The notes beneath the pieces were generated by a model. That model ran no database searches. It was not told the DNA's origin and was given only the letters and a program-made list of their open reading frames with translations. The position numbers and the translations under genes are program-made. Of a DNA stretch of 64,000 nucleotides, positions 16,997 through 27,030 are shown one piece after another (positions within the stretch are counted from its first letter, which is position 1; each line of letters begins with the position of its first letter). The DNA is from Microbispora sp. H11081 (GTDB lineage Bacteria > Actinomycetota > Actinomycetes > Streptosporangiales > Streptosporangiaceae): NCBI RefSeq assembly GCF_012999535.1, contig NZ_JABBWV010000004.1:434001-498000 (forward strand), given 5' to 3'.

Positions 16997-18202
16997 TCAT
17001 GGTCGTTCCCGCCAGTCCTCCGGGAGCATGTGGTCGAGCACGTCGTCGACGGTCACGGCGCCGAGCAGGCGGCCCAGCTCGTCCACGACGGGGATCGCGA
17101 CCAGGTTGTACGTCGCGAGGTACTGCGCCACCTCGTGCACCGTGAGCTCGGGCCTGATCGGGTCCACGGTGATGTCTATCACGCTGCCGAGCAGCGTCGA
17201 CGGCGGCTCTCGCAGCAGGCGCTGGAAGTGCGCCACCCCAAGGAAGCGCCCGGTCGGCGTCTCGCCGGGCGGGCGGGTGACGTACACCTGGGCGGCGATG
17301 GCGGGGGGCCGCTCCTGCTGGCGGATGTGGGCGAGGGCCTCGGCCACGGTCGACGTCGGCGGGAGGATGACCGGCTCGGTCGTCATCATGCCGCCGGCGG
17401 TGTACTCCCCGTAGGTGAGCAGCCGCCGGACCGGCGCGGCCTCCTCGGGCACCATGAGCCGCAGCAGCCCCTCGGCCTGCTCGGCGGGCAGCTCCTGCAG
17501 CAGGTCGGCGGCGTCGTCCGGGCTCATCTCCTCCAGCACGTCGGCGGCGCGCTCCCGGTTCAGCCTGCTCAGCACGAGCACCTGGTCGCGCTCGGGCAGC
17601 TCCTCCAGGACGTCGGCGAGCCGGTCGTCGTCCAGGGCGGCGGCGACCTCGGCCATCCGCTTGCCGGGCAGCTCGTGCAGCATGTTCGCCATGTCGGCGG
17701 GGCGCAGCGTCTCGAAGACGGCGAGCAGGTTGGCCGCTCCCTGGTCCTTCTGGATCCCCCCGAAGCCGCTGACCTCGTCCCAGTCCACGATCAGCGTCTC
17801 GCCCCTGCGCCGCGTGCCCCGGCGTACCGCGACCTTCGTGATGAGCCATTCGGACGGCCGCGGCTGCTCCATGGCCAGGTCCTGGACGGTCACGTGCTCG
17901 CCCTTGTAGTCGACGACGCGGTCGAGCATCTCCCCGATGGCGAGCGTCTCGGCGTCGCGGCACTCGAACCTGCGCAGGTTGAGCTTGCCGGTGAAGATGA
18001 GGGCGCGGGCCTCGATGCTGGTGATCCTGGTGATCGGCAGGAAGACCCGGCGGCGCGGCTGGACCTCGACGACGAACCCGTGGACCCGGGGGAGCAGCGG
18101 CCCCCGCAGCGAGACGACGACGTCCCGGATCCGGCCTATCTGGTCGCCGGCCGGGTCGAAGACCGCCAGCCCCGCCAGCCGGGCCACGAAGATCCGATCC
18201 AC
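16997..18202 (-). CDS. PRC-barrel / MgtE N-terminal / CBS-pair protein
   Basis: The 401-residue product has an N-terminal PRC-barrel-like region ('VFDPAGDQIGRIRDVVV'), an MgtE intracellular N domain made of repeated helical units ('ADMANMLHELPGKRMAEVA', 'RLADVLEELPERDQVLVL', 'AADVLEEMSPDDAADLLQEL'), and a CBS pair at the end ('YTAGGMMTTEPVILP', 'LVAIPVVDELGRLLGAVTVD'). It lacks the MgtE channel helices, so it is a soluble or peripheral sensor, perhaps of Mg2+ or nucleotides (inference). I start at the GTG 'VDRIFVARL'; an ATG at 18259 would add 19 residues. Confidence 0.85.
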   Translation of the reverse strand: MDRIFVARLAGLAVFDPAGDQIGRIRDVVVSLRGPLLPRVHGFVVEVQPRRRVFLPITRITSIEARALIFTGKLNLRRFECRDAETLAIGEMLDRVVDYKGEHVTVQDLAMEQPRPSEWLITKVAVRRGTRRRGETLIVDWDEVSGFGGIQKDQGAANLLAVFETLRPADMANMLHELPGKRMAEVAAALDDDRLADVLEELPERDQVLVLSRLNRERAADVLEEMSPDDAADLLQELPAEQAEGLLRLMVPEEAAPVRRLLTYGEYTAGGMMTTEPVILPPTSTVAEALAHIRQQERPPAIAAQVYVTRPPGETPTGRFLGVAHFQRLLREPPSTLLGSVIDITVDPIRPELTVHEVAQYLATYNLVAIPVVDELGRLLGAVTVDDVLDHMLPEDWRERP

Positions 18203-18288
18203 TCTGTCAGGGTACGCAAGGATGCGCGCCGTTCCTGGGTGTGACAGGATCAAAGCCATTTATTGGTCATTACATGGGCAGGTGAGGG

Positions 18289-19233
18289 ATGAAGGCGGTC
18301 AGCCTGGCGATCGCGGGCGTCTCGGCCTTCTGTTTCGGGTTCTCCGGACCGATGGCGAAGATGATCGGTATGGCGGGGCTGGCGCCGCTCGAGGCCGTGT
18401 GGGTCCGCATGGCGGGAGCGGGCGGGCTCCTGCTGCTGGTCCTGGCCGTCGTCAGGCCGCGGGCGCTGCGCATCCCGCGCGGTCGCCTGCTGTTCTTCGC
18501 AGCGTACGCGGTGGTCGCCGTGGCCGCCGTGCAGGCCCTGTTCTTCGTGGCCATCACCCGACTGCCGGTCGGCGTCGCGCTGCTGGTGGAGTACACGTCC
18601 CCGGTGCTGGTGGTCCTGTGGGTGCGGTTCGTCCGCAGGGTACGGCTGCCGCGCGCCGCGTACGTGGGGGCGCTGATCGCGATCGTGGGCCTGGCGATCG
18701 TCGTGCAGGTCTGGGAAGGGCTGCGCCTGGACGCCATCGGGTTGCTGCTGGCCCTGGCCGCCGCCGCCTGCTGCGCCGGATATTTCCTGATGAGCGACTC
18801 GTTCGGCGACGACGTGGACACGCTCGGCCTGATCGGCTGGGGCATGCTCGGCTCGGCGGTGGTCCTGCTGCCCATCTCCCGGCCCTGGGCGGTCGACTGG
18901 GCGGCGTTCGCGGGCACCGTCGAGGTCTCCGGGCGCACGGTGCCGGTCGCCGTCGCCGCCGTCGTGCTCGTCGTGGTCGCGACCGTCATCGCGTACACGA
19001 CGGGGGTCACCGCCGTACGCCGCCTGTCGGCGGCGGTCGGTGCGACGGTCGCGTCGGTCGAGGTGATCGCGGGGGCCGTGATCGCCTGGGTGCTGCTCGG
19101 CGAGCGCCTGGGGACCGCCCAGATCATCGGGGGCCTGATCGTGCTCGCCGGGGCGCTGCTGGCGCAGACCGCGACCGTGCGGAGGGGCGCGGAGCGTCAC
19201 GTGGCCCAGGCGACGGAGACCGTACGGGTGTGA
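18289..19233 (+). CDS. EamA/DMT family transporter
   Basis: The 314-residue protein has about ten hydrophobic segments in two EamA repeats; the first begins 'AVSLAIAGVSAFCFGFSGP', and the second ends 'AWVLLGERLGTAQIIGGLIV'. 'LPVGVALLVEYTSPVLVVLW' is typical of the RhtA/YdcZ-like branch that exports amino acids or metabolites. It is an inner-membrane exporter; the substrate is not evident. Divergent from the CBS protein. Confidence 0.88.
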   Translation: MKAVSLAIAGVSAFCFGFSGPMAKMIGMAGLAPLEAVWVRMAGAGGLLLLVLAVVRPRALRIPRGRLLFFAAYAVVAVAAVQALFFVAITRLPVGVALLVEYTSPVLVVLWVRFVRRVRLPRAAYVGALIAIVGLAIVVQVWEGLRLDAIGLLLALAAAACCAGYFLMSDSFGDDVDTLGLIGWGMLGSAVVLLPISRPWAVDWAAFAGTVEVSGRTVPVAVAAVVLVVVATVIAYTTGVTAVRRLSAAVGATVASVEVIAGAVIAWVLLGERLGTAQIIGGLIVLAGALLAQTATVRRGAERHVAQATETVRV

Positions 19234-19260
19234 GGCTCAGGAGGCGCAGGCCAGGGGGGC

Positions 19261-19638
19261 TCAGGCCCGGGGGGTGAGCCGCACGACCGTGGACCGCTCG
19301 GCCCACCGGGCGGTCAGGCCCGCGGCGTCGCGCGCGTTCAGGCGCTCCCTGGCCAGCGCGGCCACGACCTCGGGGGCGGCCGCCTGGTCCACCACCTCGG
19401 CGACGGCGGGGAACCTGACGAGTTCCGCGCCGTTGTCCTTGCTGCGCAGCACGACCTCGACCTCGCCGCGCTCCGCCGCGATCGCGGTCAGGCCGGGCAG
19501 TGGCCGCTCCTCGCCGCCGGTCACCACGTGGAGCGCCCCGTCGTGCCACACGTGCCAGGTCAGCCGTGGCCCGGACGGCAGGCCGAGCCACAGCACGCCG
19601 GACTTCTTCGCGCCTTCTTCGATCACGGACAGGGTCAT
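19261..19638 (-). CDS. Conserved hypothetical protein (about 125 residues)
   Basis: The product starts 'MTLSVIEEGAKKSGVLWLGL', continues 'RLTWHVWHDGALHVVTGGEE' and 'AIAAERGEVEVVLRSKDN', and ends 'LTARWAERSTVVRLTPRA'. The beta-strand pattern suggests a small split-barrel like pyridoxamine-phosphate oxidase-fold proteins, but no cofactor motif is clear. A GTG at 19659 would add 7 residues. It is divergent from the CitE-like gene with about 35 bases between. Function unknown. Confidence 0.7.
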   Translation of the reverse strand: MTLSVIEEGAKKSGVLWLGLPSGPRLTWHVWHDGALHVVTGGEERPLPGLTAIAAERGEVEVVLRSKDNGAELVRFPAVAEVVDQAAAPEVVAALARERLNARDAAGLTARWAERSTVVRLTPRA

Positions 19639-19673
19639 GAGGCCCAGCGTATTCACCACGCTACGGTTGGCCC

Positions 19674-20612
19674 ATGCGCGCTCGACGTTCGTGCCTGGCG
19701 GTGCCGGGCAGCAACCCCCGTTTCCTGGAGAAGGCCCAGAGCCTCGCGGCGGACGAGGTCTTCCTCGACCTGGAGGACTCCGTCGCCCCCGGCGTGAAGG
19801 ACGAGGCCCGCCGCAACGTCGTCGCCGCGCTCAAGGAGGGCGACTGGTCGGGCAGGACGGTCGTCGTCCGGGTCAACGACCTCACCACGCGCTGGACCTA
19901 CCGCGACGTCATCGAGATCGTCGAAGGCGCGGGCGACCGGATCGACTGCGTCATGCTGCCGAAGGTCTCCGACGCCTCCCACGTGGTCTGGCTCGACACC
20001 CTGCTCGGCCAGATCGAGCGGGCCGTGGGCCTGCCCGAGGGCGGCATCGGCGTCGAGGCGCAGATCGAGGACGCCAGAGGGCTCGTCAACGTGGACGACA
20101 TCGCCGCGTCCTCGCCCCGGCTGGAGACGCTGGTCTTCGGCCCGGCCGACTTCATGGCCTCGATCGGCATGCGGACGCTTGTCGTGGGCGAGCAGCCCCC
20201 CGGGTACGGCGAGGGGGACGCCTACCACTACATCCTCATGCGCATCCTGATGGCCGCCCGCGCCAACGGCCTCCAGGCGATCGACGGACCCTACCTGCAG
20301 ATCCGCGACGTGGACGGCTTCCGCCGGGTGGCGATGCGGTCGGCCGCCCTGGGGTTCGACGGCAAGTGGGTGCTCCACCCTGCGCAGGTGGAGGCGGCCA
20401 ACGAGGTGTTCTCGCCGTCCCAGGAGGACTACGACCACGCGGAGCTCATCCTCGACGCGTACGAGTACTTCACGACGGTCGAGAAGCGGGGCGCCGTCAT
20501 GCTGGGGGACGAGATGATCGACGAGGCCTCGCGGAAGATGGCCCTGGTGGTGGCGGCGAAGGGCCGCGCCGCCGGCCTGCCCCGTTCGAGCTCCTTCACC
20601 CCGCCCAGCTGA
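19674..20612 (+). CDS. HpcH/HpaI aldolase family CoA-ester lyase (CitE/Mcl-like)
   Basis: The 312-residue protein begins 'RARRSCLAVPGSNPRFLEKA' and has 'ADEVFLDLEDSVAP' (metal-binding Glu/Asp region), 'VVVRVNDLTTRW', 'LPKVSDASHVVWLD', 'GVEAQIEDARGLVN' and 'LGFDGKWVLHPAQVEAANEV'. These are hallmarks of L-malyl-CoA/beta-methylmalyl-CoA lyases and CitE. It probably cleaves or forms a malyl-CoA-type ester with Mg2+. No citrate lyase alpha or gamma subunit is nearby, so a stand-alone CoA-ester lyase is more likely than true citrate lyase. Confidence 0.88.
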   Translation: MRARRSCLAVPGSNPRFLEKAQSLAADEVFLDLEDSVAPGVKDEARRNVVAALKEGDWSGRTVVVRVNDLTTRWTYRDVIEIVEGAGDRIDCVMLPKVSDASHVVWLDTLLGQIERAVGLPEGGIGVEAQIEDARGLVNVDDIAASSPRLETLVFGPADFMASIGMRTLVVGEQPPGYGEGDAYHYILMRILMAARANGLQAIDGPYLQIRDVDGFRRVAMRSAALGFDGKWVLHPAQVEAANEVFSPSQEDYDHAELILDAYEYFTTVEKRGAVMLGDEMIDEASRKMALVVAAKGRAAGLPRSSSFTPPS

Positions 20613-20640
20613 TCACGCGCGGTTCGCGAAGAATGGACAT

Positions 20641-21732
20641 ATGAACGAACCACAGCCGGGCCAGGATCCGGCCGCGAGGCCGCCCCAGCTGCCCGGTCCC
20701 TACCTGGCGCCCGGCCCGTACGCGGGCGGGACCGCCTGGCCGGCCGGTCCGCCGCAGCCGCTGCCCGGTGCGGTGTGGCCGTACGCGGGCCAGGCTCCCG
20801 GCCCCTACGGGTGGGGGCCGCCGCCGCGGGCCCGCTGGGACGCCCCGCCGCCGTCCGGCACCCGCTACGACCGCCTGGCGCGTACGCGGTGGCACCGCTG
20901 GTGGCGGCCGATCGCGGGCACGCTCGCGATCATCGTGGGCTTCCTGGCGCTCTCGATCGCCGCAGGCCTGGTCGCGTTCCTGGTCTCGCTGGTCACCGGG
21001 GTGCCCATGGTGCGGTCGGGCACCCGGCTGTTCGCCGATCCCGTCGTCGACCTCGGGTTCCAGCTGGGGGTCATCGCGCTGCTGCTGCCGCTGGTGCTCG
21101 GCGCGGCGTGGCTGTTCCAGCGGCGGCCGCCGGGGTCGCTGTCGTCGGTGGCCCTGCGGCTGCGGTGGCGCTGGCTGGGGGCGTGCCTGCTGGTCGCGCT
21201 GGTCGCCGTCCTGCTCGGCCAGGCCGTCGAGGTCGTGACGCTGCTGTCGGCGGGGGTGGACCCCGGGCTCCGCTGGGCGGGCTGGGACCGGTTCCTCCCC
21301 GCCATCATCGTGATCCTGCTGCTGGTGCCGTTCCAGTCGGCGGCGGAGGAGTACGCCTACCGAGGGTGGGTCATCCAGGGGTTCGGGGCGTACCTGCGCA
21401 ATCCGTGGCCGGCGATCCTGGTGGGCGCGGCGGCCTTCGCCGCCTCGCACGGTTACACGGGCTGGGGCATCGTCTACGTCTTCGCGTTCGGGATCCTCAT
21501 GGGATGGCTCGCGGTCCGCACGGGCGGGCTGGAGGCGCCGATCGCCCTGCATGCGACCAACAACATCCTGGCGTTCGGAGTCGTCGCCGCGTCCGGGGAC
21601 ATGGGCAGCGCGATGGAACAGGGCGAGGTGCCCTGGGAGTCGCTGATCGGATCAGCCGTGCAGTTCGCGGTTTTCGGCGTCGGAGTGCTGATAATCGCCC
21701 GAAAGCGGGCAATTCAGACCCTCTCCCGATAA
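20641..21732 (+). CDS. CPBP family intramembrane glutamic endopeptidase
   Basis: The 363-residue protein has a Pro/Gly-rich cytoplasmic N-terminus (about 80 residues), then about eight membrane helices. The three catalytic motifs are 'SAAEEYAYRGW' (EExxxR), 'FAASHGYTGW' (His) and 'ALHATNNILAF' (HxxxN). It belongs to the Rce1/CPBP intramembrane proteases; bacterial members can cleave or protect peptides or modify membrane proteins. It starts at an ATG 26 bases after the CitE-like gene. Confidence 0.9.
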   Translation: MNEPQPGQDPAARPPQLPGPYLAPGPYAGGTAWPAGPPQPLPGAVWPYAGQAPGPYGWGPPPRARWDAPPPSGTRYDRLARTRWHRWWRPIAGTLAIIVGFLALSIAAGLVAFLVSLVTGVPMVRSGTRLFADPVVDLGFQLGVIALLLPLVLGAAWLFQRRPPGSLSSVALRLRWRWLGACLLVALVAVLLGQAVEVVTLLSAGVDPGLRWAGWDRFLPAIIVILLLVPFQSAAEEYAYRGWVIQGFGAYLRNPWPAILVGAAAFAASHGYTGWGIVYVFAFGILMGWLAVRTGGLEAPIALHATNNILAFGVVAASGDMGSAMEQGEVPWESLIGSAVQFAVFGVGVLIIARKRAIQTLSR

Positions 21733-21867
21733 ATCTCACTAGAGAGGTATGGCCCCAGCGCTCATCCCGTGTTGCGCTGGATCCGTGATGGGGTATCACT
21801 GTGATCGCTTTGCCGTACCACAGGTGGAACGGTCCGGATCGACCTCTCCGGGGAGGAGGTGCCGAGC

Positions 21868-24800
21868 GTGACCTCGGGCCCCCACGAGCGCGACCACAGG
21901 CACGCCGCGGACGACCAGGGATCGCCGGGCGCACGGGAGTCGCGACGCGCTGCGGCCACCCCCTCCACGCCCCCGCCGGAGTTGCACCACCGGCCGCCCG
22001 GCCCGTCCCCTTGGGCGCTGCCTCCGTTCGCCGCTCCCGTGCCTGAGGACGTGCCCGACGACGCGGCCGACCCGGACTTATCCGGCGGCGACCCTGACTT
22101 ACCCGGCGGCCGGCCTGGCGTGAGCCGGGATCGGCCGGAAGATCCCCCCGCCGCGCCGGGGACATGGGCGCCGCGCCCCGGCCCCGACGCGCCGCGCGAG
22201 CGCGGGCCACGGACCGGCCGCAGGCCGTACGCGGCGCCGTACGGCGGCGGGGAGCCGCGCCACGGCCGCTCCGAGGAGCGGCGTGAGTCCCGCGACGCGG
22301 GCGCGACCGGCCCGCCCGGTCCCGAGGGTTCCTCCGCGCCCCGGCACGGCGAGGGTGCCGGGGCGACGGAGGAGCCGGCCTCCGGCGGGGAGGGCCGCGG
22401 CCGCCGCATCGTGAACCGGCCGGACAAGCTGGTCGCCTCAGGCCCGCCACGACCGCGGCGCGCGCAGATCCCGCGAGAGAACCCCGACGGGCCGGACGCC
22501 CCGGAGATCGACACCCCGCCGTCCGGGCCGCTGCGCGAGGGGGACCCGGATGCTCCCGGGGAGCACGTGTGGACGCACGAGCCGCCCGCGCCCGCCTCCC
22601 GCCGCCCCGGCATCCGCATCAGCCCCGAGATCCCGGTCGAGCCCGAGCACCACGGCCCCGGCCTGCCGGTCCAGCCAGTCGAGCCGGTCCAGCAGGGTCA
22701 GCCGGTCGAGCGGATCGGGAGTCCCCCCGGGGGCCGTCCGGCGCGTCCCGACGTGCTGGTGGCCGCGGGCCCGCAGCGGGCGGGCGGCGGGCGCCGCCAC
22801 CGGCGGGTGCTGCGCGTGCGGCGGTTCCCGCCGCGCCCGTCACGGCTGTTCGCTCCCGCCGTGATCGCCGTGGTCCTCGTCGCGGCCGCCGTGCTGGGCG
22901 TGGCCGTCGTCAGGTGGGCAGGCGGTCCCTCCAGTGCGGGGCTCCGCCTCGCCGCGGGCGACGGCCAGTCGGGCGACGCCGCGTTCGCCGCGCCAGGGCT
23001 GCCCGGCAACGGCTCAAGCCAGGTGCTCAACGCGTTCGCGGCGGCGGGCGCGACGGTGGTGGCGGCGGGCAGCGACACGACGAGCCCGCTCACCCGGCCG
23101 CTGTTCCTCGTGTCCGCAGACGGCGGCGCGCACTGGGAGGCGGGCAGGGTCGCCGACGCCCCGGGGTACGAGTCCGCGCCGGGGGCGGTCGGCAGGGTCG
23201 CGGGCGGCGAAGGCCGCTGGCTCGCCGTCGGGACCGACGCGCCCGGCTCGGCGGGCCCGGCCGCGCGCGGCATGTGGGTCTCCTCCGACGGCCGGTCCTG
23301 GACGGCGGTGGACCCGGCACGCCTGACCGCGTTCTGGAGCCAGGACAGGATCACCGACGTGGCGCGGACCGCGACCGGGTTCCTGGCCGTGGGCGCCACA
23401 ACCCTGCGGGACGGCACGGCGGGCCCGGTCGCCTGGGTGTCGCCCGACGGCGTCGGCTGGACGAGGGTGGACACCGACCAGATCGGCACCCCGGACAAGA
23501 TCCGCGCGATGCGGGCGGTGGCCGCCAGGGGCGACCGGGTCGTGGCGCTCGCCGATCCCAGTTCCGGTAATCAGGGGTCGGGCGACTCCGTCTCGGTCGT
23601 CCTGCGCTCCGACGACGGCGGGCGCACCTGGCTGCGTACGGCCGCCGCCCTCGCTGACGTACGGCCGGAGCCGGGCGCGCTGGCCGTCACCGCGAAGGGC
23701 TTCGTGCTCGTGCCCACCCGGCAGAAGTCCGAAGGCGGCGAGGTGCGGGTCTACTGCTCGCCCGAGGGCGCCGACTGGACCCAGTGCGGCACGATCGGGC
23801 CGCTCGGCGCGGAGGGGACCGGCGTACGGGGCCTGGCCGCGTCGGCGGCGGGGATCGCGGCGGTCGCCGAGTCGGCCTGGGAGCGGTACGCCGTCTACAC
23901 CAGCCGCGACGGCCGCGAGTGGACCAGGAGCGCCGACCTCGGCGCCATCCCCGGCACCCTGCGCGGGCTGGCCGTCACCGACGCGGGGACGCTCGTGGCG
24001 GGCGGAGACAAGCGCGGGCCGGGCGACGTGGAGAACCTTCCGGTGCTGATCACCGCGAAGAAGGGCCAGGCGGCGCGCGGCGTGCCGCTCAAAGAGATCG
24101 CCGGGCTCAACCGGCTCGCCAGGGACACCGCGGACCTCGCCGCCGCCGGCGGCGTGTTCGTCGCCGTGGGCTCGGCCAACGGCGACGCCGCGATCTGGAC
24201 GAGCGGCAACAACGGCGCCAACTGGAAGGACGTGACGTTCCCCGACCTGCTGGGCGGACCGGGACGCCAGGCGCTCAGCGGCGTCGCGCACGGTCCCAAG
24301 GGATGGCTCGCCGTCGGCAGCGCGACGACCGACCCGGCGGTGACCCGCCCGCTGGTCGTCACCTCGGCCGACGGGAGAACCTGGCGGCCGGGTCCGGCGA
24401 TCGAGGTGCCCGCGGGCCACTTCCTGCTCGCGCCCGGCGTGGTTGCGGCGGGCCAGAAGGGCTACGTCCTCGCGGGGGAGGACCGCTCCGCCACGGGAAC
24501 GCTGCCCGCCCTGTGGTTCAGCCCCGACCTCAAGCGCTTCACCCGCTCCGCGCCGGGCAGCATGCCGGCGGGCGGGGCCGGCGTGCGCCTGCACGACGTC
24601 ACGGCGACGCCCAGGGGGTTCATGGCCGTCGGCGGATCGGGCACCGCGGACCGCGAGACGGGAGTGGTCTGGGTCTCCTCCGACGGCGTCAACTGGAACG
24701 CCAGGGGCCGGGTCCTGCCGCCGGACGCCACCTCGGCGGGGCTGCGCCACGTGGTCGCGACCGAAAAGGGCGTGGTGGTCGTGGGCACCGCGATGACCGA

Positions 24801-25164
24801 CAAGGGCCCCCGCCCCTTCTCCGCGCTGTCCACCGACGACGGCGCCGAGTGGGAGTACGGCAGGCTGCCCGCCGAGGCCGCCGCCTCGGTCCTCGACGTG
24901 ACCGCGACCGGATGGGGACTCGTCGCCGTCGGGTCGCACCGGTCGTCCGCGCAGGGCGGCGAGACCGACAGCGCGGCCTGGGTCTCCGCGGACGGGGTGA
25001 ACTGGTCGCGCCGGGCGCTCACCCAGGACGGCCTCGGCGGTGAGGGGTCGCAGTGGCTCGGAGCGGTGGCGGTGTCCGGAGACCGGGTGGTGGCCGTCGG
25101 CAGGTCGGCCGGCCACGCCGACGACCATCTGACGATCTGGCGCAGCACGGTCACGGAGCGCTGA
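21868..25164 (+). CDS. Large membrane-anchored protein with an Asp-box beta-propeller-like outer region
   Basis: From the GTG at 21868 (GGAGGAGGT 7 bases upstream; GTG at 21859 is less well placed) the protein has about 1,098 residues. Residues 1 to about 325 are Pro/Gly/Arg-rich and probably disordered in the cytoplasm. A single membrane helix follows ('[20 protein letters not shown]', about 327-350). The remaining 750 residues contain repeated S/T-x-D-x-G-x-x-W units such as '[11 protein letters not shown]', '[10 protein letters not shown]', '[10 protein letters not shown]', '[11 protein letters not shown]' and '[10 protein letters not shown]', which are Asp-boxes of sialidase/BNR-type propellers. 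No sialidase catalytic residues are evident. A sensing or adhesion role is an inference. Confidence 0.85.
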   Translation: MTSGPHERDHRHAADDQGSPGARESRRAAATPSTPPPELHHRPPGPSPWALPPFAAPVPEDVPDDAADPDLSGGDPDLPGGRPGVSRDRPEDPPAAPGTWAPRPGPDAPRERGPRTGRRPYAAPYGGGEPRHGRSEERRESRDAGATGPPGPEGSSAPRHGEGAGATEEPASGGEGRGRRIVNRPDKLVASGPPRPRRAQIPRENPDGPDAPEIDTPPSGPLREGDPDAPGEHVWTHEPPAPASRRPGIRISPEIPVEPEHHGPGLPVQPVEPVQQGQPVERIGSPPGGRPARPDVLVAAGPQRAGGGRRHRRVLRVRRFPPRPSRLFAPAVIAVVLVAAAVLGVAVVRWAGGPSSAGLRLAAGDGQSGDAAFAAPGLPGNGSSQVLNAFAAAGATVVAAGSDTTSPLTRPLFLVSADGGAHWEAGRVADAPGYESAPGAVGRVAGGEGRWLAVGTDAPGSAGPAARGMWVSSDGRSWTAVDPARLTAFWSQDRITDVARTATGFLAVGATTLRDGTAGPVAWVSPDGVGWTRVDTDQIGTPDKIRAMRAVAARGDRVVALADPSSGNQGSGDSVSVVLRSDDGGRTWLRTAAALADVRPEPGALAVTAKGFVLVPTRQKSEGGEVRVYCSPEGADWTQCGTIGPLGAEGTGVRGLAASAAGIAAVAESAWERYAVYTSRDGREWTRSADLGAIPGTLRGLAVTDAGTLVAGGDKRGPGDVENLPVLITAKKGQAARGVPLKEIAGLNRLARDTADLAAAGGVFVAVGSANGDAAIWTSGNNGANWKDVTFPDLLGGPGRQALSGVAHGPKGWLAVGSATTDPAVTRPLVVTSADGRTWRPGPAIEVPAGHFLLAPGVVAAGQKGYVLAGEDRSATGTLPALWFSPDLKRFTRSAPGSMPAGGAGVRLHDVTATPRGFMAVGGSGTADRETGVVWVSSDGVNWNARGRVLPPDATSAGLRHVVATEKGVVVVGTAMTDKGPRPFSALSTDDGAEWEYGRLPAEAAASVLDVTATGWGLVAVGSHRSSAQGGETDSAAWVSADGVNWSRRALTQDGLGGEGSQWLGAVAVSGDRVVAVGRSAGHADDHLTIWRSTVTER

Positions 25165-25582
25165 TCCCCGGGAGGGTGCCGGAACCGGTCCCGGGGATGA
25201 GCCCCCACTCGGCGAGGGTGTCGGCGAGGCCGTCGGTCAGCGGGAGCCGCGCCAGGTCGGCCGGCGCGCACCAGCGGGCGTCCGCGGCGTCGTCCCCGGC
25301 GACCGGCACGCCCGAGGCCGTCGCCACGTAGTCGTGGATCTCGTAGGTGGCTCCGCCGGGGGCGGGCCACAGCACGGTCCCCGCGAGCCGTACGACGGTG
25401 ACGTCGAGGCCGGTCTCCTCGCGCAACTCGCGGCGCAGCGCCTGCTCGTCGGTCTCGCCGGGCTCGACCCTGCCGCCGGGCAGGGACCACAGCCCCTCGC
25501 CGGGAGGGCGGCCCCGCCGTACGAGCAGGAGACGTCCCTCGGGGTCGGCGACCACGGCGCCCACACATCTGATGAACCGCAC
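25151..25582 (-). CDS. NUDIX hydrolase
   Basis: The 143-residue product contains the Nudix box '[20 protein letters not shown]' continued by 'ETGLDV', fully matching GX5EX7REUXEEXGU. It should hydrolyse a nucleoside diphosphate linked to another moiety; the substrate is unknown. It starts at a GTG at 25582 with no clear ribosome site, so it may be leaderless. Its last 14 bases overlap the 3' end of the convergent Asp-box gene. Confidence 0.9.
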   Translation of the reverse strand: MRFIRCVGAVVADPEGRLLLVRRGRPPGEGLWSLPGGRVEPGETDEQALRRELREETGLDVTVVRLAGTVLWPAPGGATYEIHDYVATASGVPVAGDDAADARWCAPADLARLPLTDGLADTLAEWGLIPGTGSGTLPGISAP

Positions 25583-25654
25583 ATCACCAAGATTACGACT
25601 AGATAACGGGCAGACTCTTGACGAATGGACATCACGGACGCACCGTGAATATTT

Positions 25655-26299
25655 GTGAGAACCGCGCCAACCTGTCCGCGGTGCTTCGGGCCGCTGCATG
25701 AACCGAATGTCTGGTCGAGTTCCTGGCGCTGCGCCGCCCATGGGGACGTCCTGCCCTTCCAGCCGCCCAGGCGGCCCTCCACGGCCGCGCTGGAGGCGCT
25801 CTGCGAGACGGCCAGGGTGCCCGTATGGCTCCCGTGGCCGCTCCCCGCTGGGTGGCTGGTGACGGGCTTCGCCGAGGTGGGTGACGAGCGCACCGGAGTC
25901 AGGGCGAGCGTCGTCGCCCTCTCCGGCCCGTCGGTCACCCACGGCCCCGCCGACATGCTGCTCATCGCGGAGGAGCCCGGCATCGGTCTCGGCGCCGCGT
26001 ACGCCGGGCTGCCCGGCCCCGACCCGGGGGCGGGATTCGACGCCGGGCCGCCGCACGCCAAGATCGACGCGCGCGGCCACCCCACGGCGCTGTGGTGCGC
26101 GGGGCGGGCCGTGCCCGGCGACCGGGCCGTCTACGTGGGCGAGGCGCTCGGCAACTGGCTGTGGACCGTCGCCTGGCCGGTCGAGGCCGGCTGCTTCATC
26201 GCGCTGGCCAACCTGTCACTGCGCGATCTCCGCGACCAGGATCAGGTGCTCGACCTGCCCTTCGGCGCCTTCTCGCCGCGTCTGGACGGGGAAGGATAG
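25655..26299 (+). CDS. Conserved actinobacterial protein with N-terminal zinc-ribbon-like cysteines (DUF6758-like)
   Basis: The 214-residue product begins '[20 protein letters not shown]' and '[18 protein letters not shown]', a C-x2-C ... C-x2-H pattern likely to bind zinc. The rest includes '[20 protein letters not shown]', '[20 protein letters not shown]' and '[20 protein letters not shown]'. I recall this as a family of unknown function conserved next to MBL-fold proteins in actinobacteria. The start is a GTG; the spacing to the next gene is 14 bases, suggesting cotranscription. Confidence 0.75.
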   Translation: MRTAPTCPRCFGPLHEPNVWSSSWRCAAHGDVLPFQPPRRPSTAALEALCETARVPVWLPWPLPAGWLVTGFAEVGDERTGVRASVVALSGPSVTHGPADMLLIAEEPGIGLGAAYAGLPGPDPGAGFDAGPPHAKIDARGHPTALWCAGRAVPGDRAVYVGEALGNWLWTVAWPVEAGCFIALANLSLRDLRDQDQVLDLPFGAFSPRLDGEG

Positions 26300-26313
26300 T
26301 AAGGTTCAGAATC

Positions 26314-27024
26314 GTGACAGCGCGTATCGAACGAGTGGTGACCTCGGGCCTCGTGGACTACGAAGGCGACGAGCACAAGGTCGAGAACAACACCTGGATC
26401 GTGGGTGACGACGACGAGGTGATCGTGATCGACCCGGCGCGGGACGCCGAGAAGATCCTGGAGCAGGTCGGTGACCGCGAGATCCTCGCCGTCATCTGCA
26501 CCCACGGCCTGCCCGACCACGTGGGTGCCGCGATCGAGGTGGCGGCCAGGGACGAGGCCGTGATCGCCGTGCACGTCAAGGACAAGCGCCTGTGGCGGCA
26601 GACCTGGGAGGAGACCTGGCCCGACATCGACATGGAGGACGAGGGACTGTTCTCCGTTGCCGACGTCGAGCTGGAGGTGCTCTCCACGCCGGGGATCACG
26701 CCGGGTGGCGTCTCGCTCTACTGCGAGGGCCTCGGCGCGGTCTTCTCCGGCAAGACCCTGCTCATGGACGGCCCCGGCAAGCTCGGCGGGGAGTATCCCG
26801 CGCTCGCCGACCAGCTCACCTCGATCGGCGAGCGTCTGTTCACGCTTCCGCACGAGACCAGGGTGCTGCCCGCCCACGGCGAGGAGGGCAGGATCGGCGA
26901 CCTGGAGCCCGAGTTCGACCGCTGGCTGTCGGGGTCGCTGACGGGAGCCCAGGAGGCCGACCCGACGCCGCCGCTCGTGGACGGCACCGGGGCGTCCGGC
27001 ATCAAGCTGAACCTCGACGAGTAG
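26314..27024 (+). CDS. MBL-fold protein with degenerate metal site
   Basis: The 236-residue protein follows the glyoxalase-II-like MBL fold throughout ('NTWIVGDDDEVIVIDPARDA', 'ICTHGLPDHVGAA', 'STPGITPGGVSLYCEG', 'VFSGKTLLMDGPGKLGGEYP', 'LPAHGEEGRIGDLEPEFDRW'). In active relatives these positions read HxHxDH, TPGHTPG and SGDTLF. Here they read H-G-L-P-D-H, TPGITPG and SGKTLL, so one His of the first motif, the His of the second and the bridging Asp are replaced. A binuclear metal site is unlikely. It could be a non-catalytic binding or regulatory protein. GTG start at 26314; nuclease gene follows after 6 bases. Confidence 0.88.
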   Translation: MTARIERVVTSGLVDYEGDEHKVENNTWIVGDDDEVIVIDPARDAEKILEQVGDREILAVICTHGLPDHVGAAIEVAARDEAVIAVHVKDKRLWRQTWEETWPDIDMEDEGLFSVADVELEVLSTPGITPGGVSLYCEGLGAVFSGKTLLMDGPGKLGGEYPALADQLTSIGERLFTLPHETRVLPAHGEEGRIGDLEPEFDRWLSGSLTGAQEADPTPPLVDGTGASGIKLNLDE

Positions 27025-27030
27025 AGGGCC

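Noticed and set aside
19674-20612. Citrate lyase operon
   Set aside because: Only the CitE-like beta subunit is present; alpha and gamma subunits and CitX/CitG are missing, so a stand-alone CoA-ester lyase is more likely.
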